DNA of 54,971 nucleotides from Devosia sp. 66-22. GTDB lineage: Bacteria; Pseudomonadota; Alphaproteobacteria; Rhizobiales; Devosiaceae. Of this stretch, positions 42,792 through 54,086 are shown piece after piece. Every line of letters starts with the position of its first letter. The stretch's first letter is position 1. The stretch spans positions 1 through 54,971 of the forward strand of contig MKUZ01000014.1 in assembly GCA_001899065.1 (NCBI GenBank), read 5' to 3'. A program made the position numbers and the translations under genes. The notes beneath the pieces were generated by a model that worked only from the letters and a program-made list of their open reading frames with translations, made no database searches and was not told the origin of the DNA.

Positions 42792-42871
42792 TGTCATCCC
42801 TGCGAAAGCAGTGATCCAACAGTCAGCTTGCGCAAGTGGCGCGTTGGGTCCCAGCTTGCGCTGGGATGACA
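42792..42871. repeat. Second copy of the RPE/REP-like palindromic element
   Basis: Arms TGTCATCCC (42792-42800) and GGGATGACA (42863-42871) with an interior GGGTCCCAGCTTGCGCTGG closely resemble the element at 90-180. It lies between galE and the lytic transglycosylase gene and leaves little room for a promoter. Confidence 0.7.
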
Positions 42872-42884
42872 ATCGGGGGTGCGG

Positions 42885-44081
42885 ATGCGGCGGTGGCTTC
42901 TTGCGGCGATGATAGTGGTTCTGGCGGGCACTTCCGCGCACGCCGAAACCTTCGCCGAATTTCTCCGCGCCTTCGAGGCGCGAGCGGTCGACGCGGGGGT
43001 GAGCCGCGAGGTCTACCGGCGCGCGACGGACGGCCTCACCGCCGATCCGAACATCCCCAAGCTGGTCGAGACGCAGCCCGAATTCACCACGCCGATGTGG
43101 GCGTATCTCGATGCGCGGATCACCGACGGACGGATCAGCAGGGGCAAGGCCGCGATCACGAAGAACGAGGCGCTGTTCACGGCGGTGGGCCGGACGATGG
43201 GCGTCGATCCGTTCATCCTCGGCGCGATCTGGGGCGTCGAGACCGACTATGGCGCGGTGCTCGGCAACAGCAAGCTGATCAAGCCGATCATCCGCTCGCT
43301 GGCGACGCTGACCTACCAGAAGCGCGGCCGCTACGAGCAGGATGCCGCCGATTTCATCGCCGCGCTCAAGATGGTGCAGGGCGGGCTCGATGCCGATGCG
43401 CTGGTCGGCTCCTGGGCCGGGGCGATCGGGCACTTGCAGGTCAATCCGTCCAATGTCATCGCGCACGGCACCGATGGCGATGGCGACGGGCGGGTGGACC
43501 TCCACAACTCGCTGCCCGACGCGCTGGCGACGAGCGCCAAGTTCCTGCTCGACCTCGGTTACGCGCCGGGGGTCGACTGGGGGTTCGAGGTGAGCGTGCC
43601 CGCCGGCTTCGACTGGCTGCTGGCCGACCGCGAGACGCTGCGGCCGATTTCGTTCTTCGCCGAGCGCGGAGTGACGCGGGTGCGCGGCCGCCCGTTCGCC
43701 GACGGCTCGATCCCGGTGTTCCTCTATGCACCGGCCGGGCAGGACGGGCCGACGTTCCTCATGACCGGCAACTACCTGGTGCTCAAGGGCTACAATTTCT
43801 CGGACAGCTACGCGCTGTCGGTGGCCCACCTAGCGGACCGGCTGAAGGGCGGCGGCGGCTTTGCGGCGAGCTGGCCGCGGGCCACGCAGTTCCCCAATCT
43901 CAGGCAGCGCGAGACGATCCAGGCCAAGCTCAAGCAACTGGGGCTCTATGACGGAGTGGTCGACGGGCGTATCGGGCCGGTGACGCAGGCGGCTTATGCC
44001 AGATTCCAGGCGAGCCGCGGCGAGGTGGCCGACGGATTCATCACGCACAAGAGTTTTGAAGAGCTGAGTGCGGTGAAGTAG
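42885..44081 (+). CDS. Lytic murein transglycosylase, MltB family, with peptidoglycan-binding domain
   Basis: 398 residues. A signal peptide (MRRWLLAAMIVVLAGTSAHA) precedes the MltB/SLT domain, with catalytic Glu119 in ILGAIWGVETDYGAVLGNSK, SWAGAIGHLQVNPSNVIAHG and DGDGDGRVDLHNSLPDALAT. A C-terminal PG_binding_1 domain lies at about residues 340-398 (LKQLGLYDGVVDGRIGPVTQ). It cleaves peptidoglycan glycan strands to anhydro ends. The HLQVNPSN segment replaces the more usual Q-x-Q-F-M-P-S-T. The next gene follows after 37 bases. Confidence 0.92.
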   Translation: MRRWLLAAMIVVLAGTSAHAETFAEFLRAFEARAVDAGVSREVYRRATDGLTADPNIPKLVETQPEFTTPMWAYLDARITDGRISRGKAAITKNEALFTAVGRTMGVDPFILGAIWGVETDYGAVLGNSKLIKPIIRSLATLTYQKRGRYEQDAADFIAALKMVQGGLDADALVGSWAGAIGHLQVNPSNVIAHGTDGDGDGRVDLHNSLPDALATSAKFLLDLGYAPGVDWGFEVSVPAGFDWLLADRETLRPISFFAERGVTRVRGRPFADGSIPVFLYAPAGQDGPTFLMTGNYLVLKGYNFSDSYALSVAHLADRLKGGGGFAASWPRATQFPNLRQRETIQAKLKQLGLYDGVVDGRIGPVTQAAYARFQASRGEVADGFITHKSFEELSAVK

Positions 44082-44118
44082 TCTTCATTTCGCCCGCAAA
44101 GGCCGCGATAAGGCACAC

Positions 44119-45303
44119 ATGTTCCGCCGTCTGTTCATCGTCGTGCTGCTCGCGCTGTTCGCTGTTGGCGACCTGGCGCCATCGCTGCTGGTCAGCCAGG
44201 CCAGCGCGCAGGAGCAGCCGGTCAAGAAGAAGCGCAAGACGCTGATGGATCTGCTGTTCGGCGGCGGCGAGGAGGAGCAGCAGCCGGTGGAAGCGCCCGT
44301 GGTGACGACGCCCAAGAAGGCGTCGCTGCCCCCGGTGCCGGAAAAGCCCAAGGTGGAGAAGGCGCTGACCGCGACGCGGCTCGCGGTATTCGGCGACTCG
44401 ATGGCGGTGGACGTCGCCAAGGCGCTCGAGCGGTTCTACGCCGAGGATCCCAATATCAGCGTGATCAACCAGGGCGTCGGTTCGTCGGGCTTCGTGCGCT
44501 CCGACTTCTTCGACTGGAACAAGACCGCCAGCGAGCAGGTGGCGGCCAACAGCTTCGACATCGCCATCATGATCGTGGGCATCAACGACCGGCAGACAAT
44601 GAAGGCGGGCGAGCAGTCGCTGAAGGCACTGACGCCGGAATGGAACGCGGCCTATCAGGAGCGCATCGCGGCGTTTGTGAGCGATGTGCGGGCGGCCAAC
44701 AAGCCGCTGATCTGGGTGGGCCTGCCGCCGATGTCGAAGGCCGACTACTCCAATGCGATGGGCCAGATCAGCGGTATCCAGCGGCTCGCCGTGTTCGGTG
44801 GCGGTGCCGAGTTCGTCGACATCTACGACCGGTTCGTGGGCGAGGACGGGAAGTACTCGTCCTCGGGCCCCGATCTCAACGGTAACCGCGTGCGCATGCG
44901 CAAGGACGACGGCATTCACTTCAGCGCCGCCGGTGCCGATAAACTGGCGTTCTATCTGAGCCAGACGATCAAGACCTACTATTCCGGCAGCGGCGGCGTG
45001 ACGACCGAGATCGCCGATGCGCTGGCGGGGACGGATGCCGGGCTGATGGTGCGGCCGCCCTATCAGGGCCTCGGGCAGACACGACTGCTCGAAGTGGCGG
45101 GCGCGGTCATTCCGCTGAGTGCAACCCCCAAGCGCGCGACCGACCTCGTGACGGCGATCAACGCGCCAGTGCCGGTCGAAGATATCTTCGACGTGCTGCA
45201 GATGATCGAAGCGCCGGTCGGCCGCGCCGATGCGTTCGGCGTGGGCAAGGTGCCGGCTGAGCCCGAGGACGACGCGGCGACACCGGTGGCGGCTGCGCAG
45301 TGA
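44119..45303 (+). CDS. Secreted SGNH/GDSL-type hydrolase (DUF459)
   Basis: 394 residues. A signal peptide (FRRLFIVVLLALFAVGDLAP) precedes a charged Pro-rich linker and the SGNH domain: block I AVFGDSMAVDVA (Ser94), block II NQGVGSSGFVRSDFF, block III IMIVGINDRQT, and block V DDGIHFSAAGADKLAFYLS with the Asp-x2-His pair. DUF459 proteins often act on cell-wall or polysaccharide acyl groups; the substrate is unknown. The stop overlaps the start of the ankyrin gene (GTGA), and the preceding gene is a transglycosylase, so an envelope role is likely. Confidence 0.86.
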   Translation: MFRRLFIVVLLALFAVGDLAPSLLVSQASAQEQPVKKKRKTLMDLLFGGGEEEQQPVEAPVVTTPKKASLPPVPEKPKVEKALTATRLAVFGDSMAVDVAKALERFYAEDPNISVINQGVGSSGFVRSDFFDWNKTASEQVAANSFDIAIMIVGINDRQTMKAGEQSLKALTPEWNAAYQERIAAFVSDVRAANKPLIWVGLPPMSKADYSNAMGQISGIQRLAVFGGGAEFVDIYDRFVGEDGKYSSSGPDLNGNRVRMRKDDGIHFSAAGADKLAFYLSQTIKTYYSGSGGVTTEIADALAGTDAGLMVRPPYQGLGQTRLLEVAGAVIPLSATPKRATDLVTAINAPVPVEDIFDVLQMIEAPVGRADAFGVGKVPAEPEDDAATPVAAAQ

Positions 45304-45947
45304 TCCGCTGGTTGAGTGCAGTGATGGTGGCGATGATGGCCAGTGGTGCGATGGCCGATGATCCGGCGTTTCTAGCGGCAGCGCGGGCGGACGACGCCGC
45401 AGCGATCAGCCGGATGATCGGCGAAGGGCAGGACCTCGAGGTGCGCGACGCGCTCGGCGCGACGGCCCTGCTGGTTGCCGCGCATGCCAATGCGCGAGGG
45501 GCGGCCAAGGTGCTGGTCGAGGCGGGCGCCGACGTAAACGCCAAGGACGATATCGCCGATACGCCCTATCTCTACGCCGGCGCCGAGGGACGTACCGAGA
45601 TCCTCCGGCTGATGCTGGCAGCCGGCGCCGACCTCACCGACACCAACAGGTATGGCGGCACGGCGCTGATTCCGGCGGCAGAGAAGGGCCACCCCGAAAA
45701 CGTACGGCTGCTGCTCGAGGCAGGCGTCGATCCCGACCACGTCAACAATCTGGGCTGGACGGCGCTGCATGAGGCGATCGTGCTCAGCGATGGCGGACCG
45801 GTGCATCAGGAGATTGTGCGGCTGCTGATCGACGGTGGCGCGAATGTGAACCTGGCCGACGGCAATGGCGTGAGCCCGGTGACGCTGGCGCGGCAGCGCG
45901 GCTTTGTCGAGATCGTCGGCATGCTGGAGGCGGCCGAGGCGAAGTAA
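45300..45947 (+). CDS. Periplasmic ankyrin-repeat protein
   Basis: 215 residues from a GTG start. A signal peptide (RWLSAVMVAMMASGAMA) is followed by about five ankyrin repeats: DLEVRDALGATALLVAAHAN, ADVNAKDDIADTPYLYAGAE, ADLTDTNRYGGTALIPAAEK, VDPDHVNNLGWTALHEAI and ANVNLADGNGVSPVTLARQR. It is a protein-binding scaffold, translationally coupled to the SGNH hydrolase, which it may assist or inhibit (inference). A terminator follows. Confidence 0.9.
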   Translation: MIRWLSAVMVAMMASGAMADDPAFLAAARADDAAAISRMIGEGQDLEVRDALGATALLVAAHANARGAAKVLVEAGADVNAKDDIADTPYLYAGAEGRTEILRLMLAAGADLTDTNRYGGTALIPAAEKGHPENVRLLLEAGVDPDHVNNLGWTALHEAIVLSDGGPVHQEIVRLLIDGGANVNLADGNGVSPVTLARQRGFVEIVGMLEAAEAK

Positions 45948-45964
45948 GCGACGTGCCCGAATGC

Positions 45965-45988
45965 AAAGGGCCGGCGAACCGGCCCTTT
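45965..45988. terminator. Bidirectional terminator between the ankyrin gene and gltD
   Basis: Perfect arms AAAGGGCCGG (45965-45974) and CCGGCCCTTT (45979-45988) enclose a CGAA tetraloop, between convergent genes. Confidence 0.88.
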
Positions 45989-46002
45989 GTGCTTTGTGCA
46001 AC

Positions 46003-47421
<1,419 letters not shown>

Positions 47422-47423
47422 TG

Positions 47424-47732
47424 TCAGTTGCTCCCGAAATCGAAGTTGTCGACCTTGGCGCACTCTGACTTAACGAGCTTCATGCCGTCGAACTCATGCA
47501 TGTTGTTGCGAACCATGCGGTAGAACTTCTTGGTAAGGTATTCGAGACGGGCCCTGCAACTCGCGAGGTCCATCGTGCCGTTCGGTTCGCTGAACAGGGT
47601 CGGCGTGACCTTGCCGTCGGCGTCGGCGAAGTACATACCGATGCCATAGCCGCCATCGGCATAGGTCGGTGCGGCAACCGCCATGGTGCCAGCCATCGTC
47701 AGTGCTGCGAGCGTCGCGCGTATCGTGCTCAT
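47424..47732 (-). CDS. Small secreted protein encoded inside the gltBD operon
   Basis: 102 residues, not recognised. A clear signal peptide ([25 protein letters not shown]) precedes a mature part of about 77 residues with two Cys ([17 protein letters not shown] and [14 protein letters not shown]), which could form one disulfide. Its start overlaps the gltB stop (ATGA) and its stop is 2 bases from the gltD start. It is therefore fully embedded in the operon, although a periplasmic protein has no obvious role in cytosolic glutamate synthesis. Confidence 0.82.
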   Translation of the reverse strand: MSTIRATLAALTMAGTMAVAAPTYADGGYGIGMYFADADGKVTPTLFSEPNGTMDLASCRARLEYLTKKFYRMVRNNMHEFDGMKLVKSECAKVDNFDFGSN

Positions 47733-50700
47733 TCGGCAGCCACCTGAAGACGGGCCTGTTCCTTTTCGAGCTCGGCGAGAGCCCGGCGATATTCGACCGG
47801 CATGACCTTTTTGAACTTGGGCAGGTAGGTCTCCCAGTTCGCAAGGATGGTCTCGGCGACGGTCGAGCCGGTGAAGCTCCGATGCCGCTGTACCAGTGCC
47901 TTGAGGCGGTTGGCGTCGCCATTGGACAGGTTCGAGAGGACTTCGACGAGGCCGGAGGTTTCGAGGTCGCCGGCGTGACCGAAATCGCGCGCGGAAATCA
48001 TCTCTTCCTCGACTACCGGTTCGAGCTCGACCATCGACATGTTGCACCGGCTCTCGAAGGTGCCGTCCTCGTCGAGGACATAGGCGATGCCGCCCGACAT
48101 GCCTGCCGCGAAGTTGCGGCCGGTCTTGCCGAGGACGACGACGACGCCACCGGTCATGTATTCGCAACCATGGTCGCCAGTGCCCTCGATGACAGCCACG
48201 GCGCCGGAGTTGCGGACGCCGAAGCGTTCGCCGGCGATGCCGCGGAAGTAGCACTCGCCCTCGGTGGCGCCGTAGAGCGCGGTGTTGCCGATGACGATCG
48301 AGTCCTCGGGCTTTGCTGCCGACTTCTCGGACGGGCGGACGACAAGGCGGCCGCCGCTCAGACCCTTGCCGACATAGTCGTTGGCTTCACCCACGAGGTC
48401 GAAGGTGATGCCGTGGGTGAGGAAGGCGCCGAAAGCCTGGCCGGCCGTGCCCGACAGCGAGACGGCGATGGTGTCCTCGGGCAAGCCGGCGTGGCCGTAG
48501 CGCTTGGCCACGGCGCCGCCGAGCATGGCGCCGGCAGAGCGGTTGACCGACCGGATATCGGTCCTGATCTGCACCGGCGTTCCAGCCGTAAGAGCGGGCT
48601 GCGCCTCGGCGATCAGCTTGCGGTCGAGCACGTCGGCGATGGGATGGTTCTGCGTCTCGGTGTGATAGATCGAGACGTTGTCGGGGTTCGCCGGCTTGTG
48701 GAAGAGCCGCGAGAAGTCGAGGCCCTTGGCCTTCCAGTGGCTGACAGCCTCGGTCTTGTCGAGCATCTGCATCTGGCCGACCATCTCGTCGAAGTGACGA
48801 TAGCCCAGCGCCGCCATCAGCTCGCGCACTTCCTCGGCGACGAAGAAGAGATAGTTGATGACGTGCTCGGGCTTGCCGGTGAAGCGGGCGCGCAGCACCG
48901 GGTCCTGCGTGGCGATGCCGACGGGGCAGGTGTTGAGGTGGCACTTGCGCATCATCACGCAGCCCGCCGCGATCAGCGGCGCGGTCGCCATGCCGAATTC
49001 GTCGGCGCCGAGCAGGGCGCCGATCACCACGTCGCGGCCGGTGCGGACGCCGCCATCGACCTGCACGGCAATGCGGCCGCGCAGCTTGTTGGCGACGAGC
49101 GTCTGGTGCGTCTCGGCAAGGCCGATCTCCCAGGGCGAACCGGCATGCTTGAGCGAGGTCAGCGGCGAGGCGCCGGTGCCGCCCTCATAGCCCGAGATGG
49201 TGACGTGGTCGGCGCGCGCCTTGGCGACGCCGGCGGCGACCGTGCCGACGCCGACTTCGGAGACGAGCTTGACCGAGACCTGGCCATCGGGGTTGACGTT
49301 CTTCAAATCGAAGATGAGCTGGGCGAGGTCTTCGATCGAATAGATGTCGTGATGCGGCGGCGGCGAGATGAGGCCGACGCCGGGGGTCGAGTGGCGCACC
49401 TTGGCGATGACCTGGTCGACCTTGTGGCCGGGCAGCTGGCCGCCTTCGCCGGGCTTGGCACCCTGCGCCATCTTGATCTGCATCATGTCGGAGTTGACGA
49501 GATACTCCGCGGTAACGCCGAAGCGGCCGGAGGCGATCTGCTTGATCGCCGAGCGCATCGAGTCGCCATTGGGCAGCGGCGTGAAGCGGTCCACTTCCTC
49601 GCCGCCCTCACCGGTGTTCGACTTGCCGCCGATCCGGTTCATGGCGATGGCGAGCGTGGTGTGCGCCTCGCGGCTGATCGAGCCGTAGGACATGGCGCCG
49701 GTCGAGAAGCGCTTGACGATATCGACAGCGGGCTCGACCTCGTCGAGAGCGACGGGCGAGCGGCCGTCCTGCTCGGCGGTCTTGAGCCTGAACAGCGAGC
49801 GGATCGTGACGTAGCGGTCCTCGACCTCGTTCACGAGGCGCGAGAACTCGCGGTACTTGTCGCGAGCGTTGCCGCGCGCCGCATGCTGCAGGTTCGACAC
49901 GGTCTCGGAGCGCCAGACATGCGCCTCGCCGCGGAAGCGGAAGGCGTAGTCGCCGCCGATGTCGAGGCTGTCCTCGAGTACGGGGCTGTCACCGAACGCA
50001 TCCTTGTGGCGACGCACGGTTTCTTCGGCGATTTCGGCGAGGCCGGCGCCTTCGATGGTTGTCGCGGTGCCGGTGAAATAGGTGTCGACGAAGTCCGAGC
50101 TCAAGCCGACGGCGTCGAAGATCTGCGCGCCGCAATAGGACTGGTAGGTCGAGATGCCCATCTTGGCGGTGACCTTGAGGATGCCCTTACCGATCGCCTT
50201 GATGTAGCGATAGACGATCTCATGCTCGTCGACTTCCTCGGGGATGTCGTCGCGCATGGCGCGCAGCGTCTCGAAGGCGAGGTAGGGGTTGATCGCCTCG
50301 GCGCCGTAGCCGGCGAGGGCGCAGAAGTGATGCACCTCGCGCGCCTCACCGGTCTCGACGACGAGGCCGACCGAGGTGCGCAGGCCCTTGCGGATCAAAT
50401 GGTGATGCACACCGGCGGTCGCCAGCAGGGCAGGGATCGCGACGCGATCGGGCCCGACGAGACGATCGGACACGATGATGATGTTGTCACCCGCATGCAC
50501 GGCCATTTCGGCATCGGCAAAGAGCTGATCGAGCGCCTGCCCCATGCCGGCGGCGCCTTCGCTCACCGGGTAGGTGATGTCGAGCGTCTTGGAGCGGAAC
50601 GGGTTGTCCTCCATCGCACCGATGGCGCGGATCTTTTCGAGATCGGCGTTGGTGAGGATGGGCTGGTGCACCTCAAGGCGCTGGCGCGTACCGTGACCCT

Positions 50701-52423
50701 CGTGGTCGAGGATGTTGGGACGCGGGCCGATGAAGCTCACCAGGCTCATCACCGATTCCTCGCGGATCGAGTCGATCGGCGGGTTGGTGACCTGCGCAAA
50801 GTTCTGCTTGAAATAGGTGTAGAGCAGCTTCGACTTGTCCGACATGGCCGAGATCGGCGTGTCGGTGCCCATCGAGCCCACGGCTTCCTGGCCGGTGGTC
50901 GCCATCGGCGGCAGGATGAGCTTGAGGTCTTCCTGGGTGTAGCCGAAGGCCTGCTGCAGATCGAGCAGTGGAACGTTGTTTGCAGGTGCCTGCGGGGCAA
51001 CTTCGGGCAGGTCCTCGAGCACGATCTGGGTGCGGGCGAGCCACTGCTTGTAGGGCTGGGCCTGGGCGAGCTCGGCCTTGATCTCCTCGTCGGAGACGAT
51101 GGCGCCCTTCTTGAGATCAATCAGCAGCATCTTGCCCGGCTGCAGGCGCCACTTGCGGACGATCTTTTCGGGCGGGATGGGCAGCACGCCCATCTCGGAG
51201 GCCATGATGACCTCGTCGTCGTCGGTGACGATGTAGCGGGCCGGACGCAGGCCGTTGCGGTCGAGCGTCGCGCCGATGTGGAGGCCGTCCGAGAAGCACA
51301 TGGCGGCGGGGCCGTCCCACGGCTCCATCAGCGCGGCGTGGTACTCGTAGAAGGCCTTGCGGTCTTCATCCATCAGCTCGTTGCCGGCCCATGCCTCGGG
51401 GATGAGCATCATCGCGGCGTGCGGCAGCGAATAGCCGCCGCGCATCAGGAATTCGAGCGCGTTGTCGAAGCAGGCCGTGTCGGACTGGCCGGGATAGGAA
51501 ATCGGCCAGAGCTTCTGGATGTCGGCGCCGAACAGCTCGGAGCTGACCGAAGCCTGGCGCGCGGCCATCCAGTTGACGTTGCCGCGCACGGTGTTGATTT
51601 CGCCGTTGTGGCAGACGAAGCGGTAGGGGTGGGCGAGGCGCCAGCTGGGGAAGGTGTTGGTCGAGAAGCGCTGGTGCACGAGAGCGAGCGCCGAGCCGAA
51701 GTCGGGGTCGTGCAGATCCTTGTAGTAGGCGCCCAGCTGGGCGGCGAGGAACATGCCCTTGTAGACGAGCGTGCGACAGCTCATCGACACGATGTAGAAA
51801 TCGGTCGGCTCGCCCTCATAGGCCGAGTAGATCTTGCCCGAACACACCTTGCGGATGATGTAGAGCTTGCGCTCGAAGGCCTCGTCGTCGGCGACCCTTG
51901 TGCCGCGGCCGATCACCACCTGGCGGTGGTAGGGCTCGGTGGCCATGATCTCGGGCGCCTTGGAGAGCGACGAGTTGTCGTGCGGCACATCGCGCCAACC
52001 GAGCACGGTCTGGCCTTCGTCCTCGATGACCTTTTCGACCACGCGCTCCATCTTCCAGCGCAGGTCGTCATCCTGCGGCATGAAGATATGGGCCACGGCG
52101 TACTTGCCCGGTTCGGGCAGCGTAACGCCCTGCTTGGCCATTTCCTTGGCGAAGAAGGCATGCGGGATCTGCACCAGCATACCGGCGCCGTCGCCCATCA
52201 GCGGGTCGGCGCCCACGGCACCACGGTGCTCGAGGTTCTCAAGGATGGCGAGACCGCGCTGGACGATCGAGTGCTGCGGCCGGTTCTTGAGGTCGACGAT
52301 GAAGCCGACGCCGCAGGCATCGTGTTCGCGCTTGGGGTCGAACAGACCGAACGCCTCGGGGCGATTGGTTTTGCGAATGGCGCGGTCCGGTGAGGGGGCG
52401 GCGTGGTGAGGAGACTGTGCCAT
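47729..52423 (-). CDS. gltB: Glutamate synthase large subunit
   Basis: 1564 residues. A 36-residue propeptide precedes Cys37 in [15 protein letters not shown], the Ntn amidotransferase nucleophile released on maturation. Then come the glutaminase domain ([18 protein letters not shown]), a central domain, the FMN synthase domain ([49 protein letters not shown]), the 3Fe-4S Cys cluster [19 protein letters not shown], and a C-terminal beta-helix domain. With GltD it makes two glutamates from glutamine and 2-oxoglutarate. AAGGA lies 8 bases before the ATG at 52423; a TTG at 52429 is possible. Confidence 0.97.
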   Translation of the reverse strand: MAQSPHHAAPSPDRAIRKTNRPEAFGLFDPKREHDACGVGFIVDLKNRPQHSIVQRGLAILENLEHRGAVGADPLMGDGAGMLVQIPHAFFAKEMAKQGVTLPEPGKYAVAHIFMPQDDDLRWKMERVVEKVIEDEGQTVLGWRDVPHDNSSLSKAPEIMATEPYHRQVVIGRGTRVADDEAFERKLYIIRKVCSGKIYSAYEGEPTDFYIVSMSCRTLVYKGMFLAAQLGAYYKDLHDPDFGSALALVHQRFSTNTFPSWRLAHPYRFVCHNGEINTVRGNVNWMAARQASVSSELFGADIQKLWPISYPGQSDTACFDNALEFLMRGGYSLPHAAMMLIPEAWAGNELMDEDRKAFYEYHAALMEPWDGPAAMCFSDGLHIGATLDRNGLRPARYIVTDDDEVIMASEMGVLPIPPEKIVRKWRLQPGKMLLIDLKKGAIVSDEEIKAELAQAQPYKQWLARTQIVLEDLPEVAPQAPANNVPLLDLQQAFGYTQEDLKLILPPMATTGQEAVGSMGTDTPISAMSDKSKLLYTYFKQNFAQVTNPPIDSIREESVMSLVSFIGPRPNILDHEGHGTRQRLEVHQPILTNADLEKIRAIGAMEDNPFRSKTLDITYPVSEGAAGMGQALDQLFADAEMAVHAGDNIIIVSDRLVGPDRVAIPALLATAGVHHHLIRKGLRTSVGLVVETGEAREVHHFCALAGYGAEAINPYLAFETLRAMRDDIPEEVDEHEIVYRYIKAIGKGILKVTAKMGISTYQSYCGAQIFDAVGLSSDFVDTYFTGTATTIEGAGLAEIAEETVRRHKDAFGDSPVLEDSLDIGGDYAFRFRGEAHVWRSETVSNLQHAARGNARDKYREFSRLVNEVEDRYVTIRSLFRLKTAEQDGRSPVALDEVEPAVDIVKRFSTGAMSYGSISREAHTTLAIAMNRIGGKSNTGEGGEEVDRFTPLPNGDSMRSAIKQIASGRFGVTAEYLVNSDMMQIKMAQGAKPGEGGQLPGHKVDQVIAKVRHSTPGVGLISPPPHHDIYSIEDLAQLIFDLKNVNPDGQVSVKLVSEVGVGTVAAGVAKARADHVTISGYEGGTGASPLTSLKHAGSPWEIGLAETHQTLVANKLRGRIAVQVDGGVRTGRDVVIGALLGADEFGMATAPLIAAGCVMMRKCHLNTCPVGIATQDPVLRARFTGKPEHVINYLFFVAEEVRELMAALGYRHFDEMVGQMQMLDKTEAVSHWKAKGLDFSRLFHKPANPDNVSIYHTETQNHPIADVLDRKLIAEAQPALTAGTPVQIRTDIRSVNRSAGAMLGGAVAKRYGHAGLPEDTIAVSLSGTAGQAFGAFLTHGITFDLVGEANDYVGKGLSGGRLVVRPSEKSAAKPEDSIVIGNTALYGATEGECYFRGIAGERFGVRNSGAVAVIEGTGDHGCEYMTGGVVVVLGKTGRNFAAGMSGGIAYVLDEDGTFESRCNMSMVELEPVVEEEMISARDFGHAGDLETSGLVEVLSNLSNGDANRLKALVQRHRSFTGSTVAETILANWETYLPKFKKVMPVEYRRALAELEKEQARLQVAAE

Positions 52424-52957
52424 CTGCAATGTCCTTGGGTCAGGGAATTCAGGTCAGGGGAAGCCGGCAGGCCGGCGATGCGGTCCTTTCAGAGGGGGAG
52501 TTGGTTGCCCGTTTTATCGGTTCGGTGTCGGTCATTCGTCCGCGCTCCATCTGTCTTACTTCACGATTGCGCCGGACGGGGTCCGGGATCGTGACGAGTG
52601 CAGCCCCCAGGGGCAAGTCACAATGTCAACAGGGAGCGGCACTGCATCCAAATGGCCGCTCATTCGGGCTTGGTGCCCCGCCTCCCGTTTCCGCTTTCGA
52701 CAAGCGGGCCAGCCGGTCCGGCGTGCGAACTGTACCGGGGAGACCGGGGCTCGCGTTTGGACAGCATCGCTGTCCTATTAGGGCTACATTTGCATAAGTC
52801 TAAACTGCGGGCAAGCGGCAGATGCGACTTTTTTGGGGCGGGGCCCGGATGGCCCGACTGCGGGGGGGCGATCCGTCGTTCTGATGCAAATGGTTCCAAG
52901 TTGCAGGAGGTGTTCGGCTCTGCTAATTGTTGCAAATCGTTCGCAACAGAGGATCTC
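52424..52957. other. Divergent intergenic region between gltB and the multicopper oxidase
   Basis: About 530 bases without a supported gene. The gltB side should hold its promoter and leader; the MCO side carries the Mur/Fur-like box at 52930. A weaker related sequence (ATGCAAATGGTTCCAAGTTGCAG) lies at about 52882-52904. Short GC-rich dyads such as GCCGGC repeats near 52461-52474 are present. I see no convincing riboswitch or RNA gene. Confidence 0.5.
52930..52946. promoter_or_regulatory. Mur/Fur-like box before the multicopper oxidase
   Basis: TTGCAAA-TCG-TTCGCAA has the 7-3-7 layout of the mntH boxes with one arm mismatch, extended by G...C on either side. It ends 11 bases before the start codon. 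A shared manganese- or iron-responsive regulator is inferred. Confidence 0.72.
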
Positions 52958-54085
52958 ATGGACACCCCCCATCAGCCGACTGACCGCGTTACCCGCCGGG
53001 GGCTCCTCGTGGGCGGCCTGCTCGCAAGCGGTGTCGCGACCCTCGCGGCAAGCGCCCGAGCGCAGGACCACAGCGGGCACAGCGTCGCGCCGGCGGAGCC
53101 GGCACCCACCAGCGCCTATGATGCGCCGCCGCCGCATCTGGGCGCGCATGGGAACATGACGACTGTCGGCGAGGTCGATTTCGAGGCGAACGGCTTTGAT
53201 CCATCAGCGCTGCTCACCGACTGGGATGTCGGCACGCCGAGCATCGAGAACGGACGCACGGTACGGACGTTCGAGATCGTCGCCGAGGACAAGGAGATCG
53301 AGATCGCGCCGGGTGTGATGTTCCCCGCCTGGACCTATAATGGTCGCGTGCCCGGGCCGACGCTGCGCGCCAAGGAGGGCGACCGGCTGCGGATCGTGTT
53401 CCGCAACTTCGGCTCGCATCCGCATTCGATGCACTTTCACGGCATTCATTCGGCGCGAATGGATGGGGTTCCCGGCGCGGGGCTCATCGGGCCGGGCGAA
53501 GAGTTCGTCTACGAGTTCGATGCCACGCCGTTCGGCTGCCACCTCTATCACTGCCATGCGCTGCCGCTGAAGCGGCACATGCACAAGGGCATGTATGGCG
53601 CCTTCATCATCGATCCCGATCCGGCACTGCACCCGGAGTTCGACGCCAGTGCCCGGTCGCGGCTGCTGGGCACGCCCGAGAACGCGCAGTGGCAGGAGAT
53701 GGTGATGGTGATGAACGCGTTCGACACCAATTTCGACAATGAGAACGAGTTCTACGCCGTCAACTCGATCCCCAATGCCTATGGCAACCGCCCGATCCGC
53801 ATCGAGAAGTCGCGACCGGTGCGCATCTATCTGGTCAACGTCACCGAGTTCGACCCGATCAACTCGTTCCACCTGCACGCCAACTTCTTCGACTATTACG
53901 ACACAGGCACGCAACTGACGCCGACGCTCAAGACCGTCGACCTGATCATGCAGTGCCAGGCGCAGCGCGGCATTCTCGAGTTCAGCTATGCCAGGCACGA
54001 GCCCGGCATGTACATGTTCCACGCTCACCAGTCCGAGTTCACCGAGCTTGGCTGGATGGGGATGTTCGATGTGGTGGAGGCCTGA
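52958..54085 (+). CDS. Two-domain multicopper oxidase, Tat-exported
   Basis: 375 residues. A Tat signal (RVTRRGLLVGGLLASGVATL, ASARAQ) precedes two cupredoxin domains. Domain 1 has PHSMHFHGIHSARMDG and CHLYHCHALPLKRHMHKGMY, where H198-C199-H200 with downstream His and Met give a type 1 copper site plus type 2/3 ligands. Domain 2 has NSFHLHANFFDYYD and MYMFHAHQSEFTELGWMGMF, with His ligands but no type 1 Cys. This is a laccase/nitrite-reductase-sized protein with type 1 copper only in domain 1. Substrate is unknown; Mn(II), Fe(II) or Cu(I) oxidation fits the downstream ZIP gene. AGAGGA precedes the ATG; upstream in-frame codons are the operator region. Confidence 0.88.
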   Translation: MDTPHQPTDRVTRRGLLVGGLLASGVATLAASARAQDHSGHSVAPAEPAPTSAYDAPPPHLGAHGNMTTVGEVDFEANGFDPSALLTDWDVGTPSIENGRTVRTFEIVAEDKEIEIAPGVMFPAWTYNGRVPGPTLRAKEGDRLRIVFRNFGSHPHSMHFHGIHSARMDGVPGAGLIGPGEEFVYEFDATPFGCHLYHCHALPLKRHMHKGMYGAFIIDPDPALHPEFDASARSRLLGTPENAQWQEMVMVMNAFDTNFDNENEFYAVNSIPNAYGNRPIRIEKSRPVRIYLVNVTEFDPINSFHLHANFFDYYDTGTQLTPTLKTVDLIMQCQAQRGILEFSYARHEPGMYMFHAHQSEFTELGWMGMFDVVEA

Positions 54086-54086
54086 G

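Noticed and set aside
47669-52393. A 1574-residue open frame on the plus strand opposite gltB
   Set aside because: It is an artefact of high GC third positions: composition is Asp/Val/Gly/His-rich and low complexity, with no domain pattern, and it lies antisense to an unmistakable gltB.
52598-52957. In-frame N-terminal extension of the multicopper oxidase
   Set aside because: It would place coding sequence over the Mur-like box and bury the Tat signal 120 residues inside; the ATG at 52958 has a good ribosome binding site.
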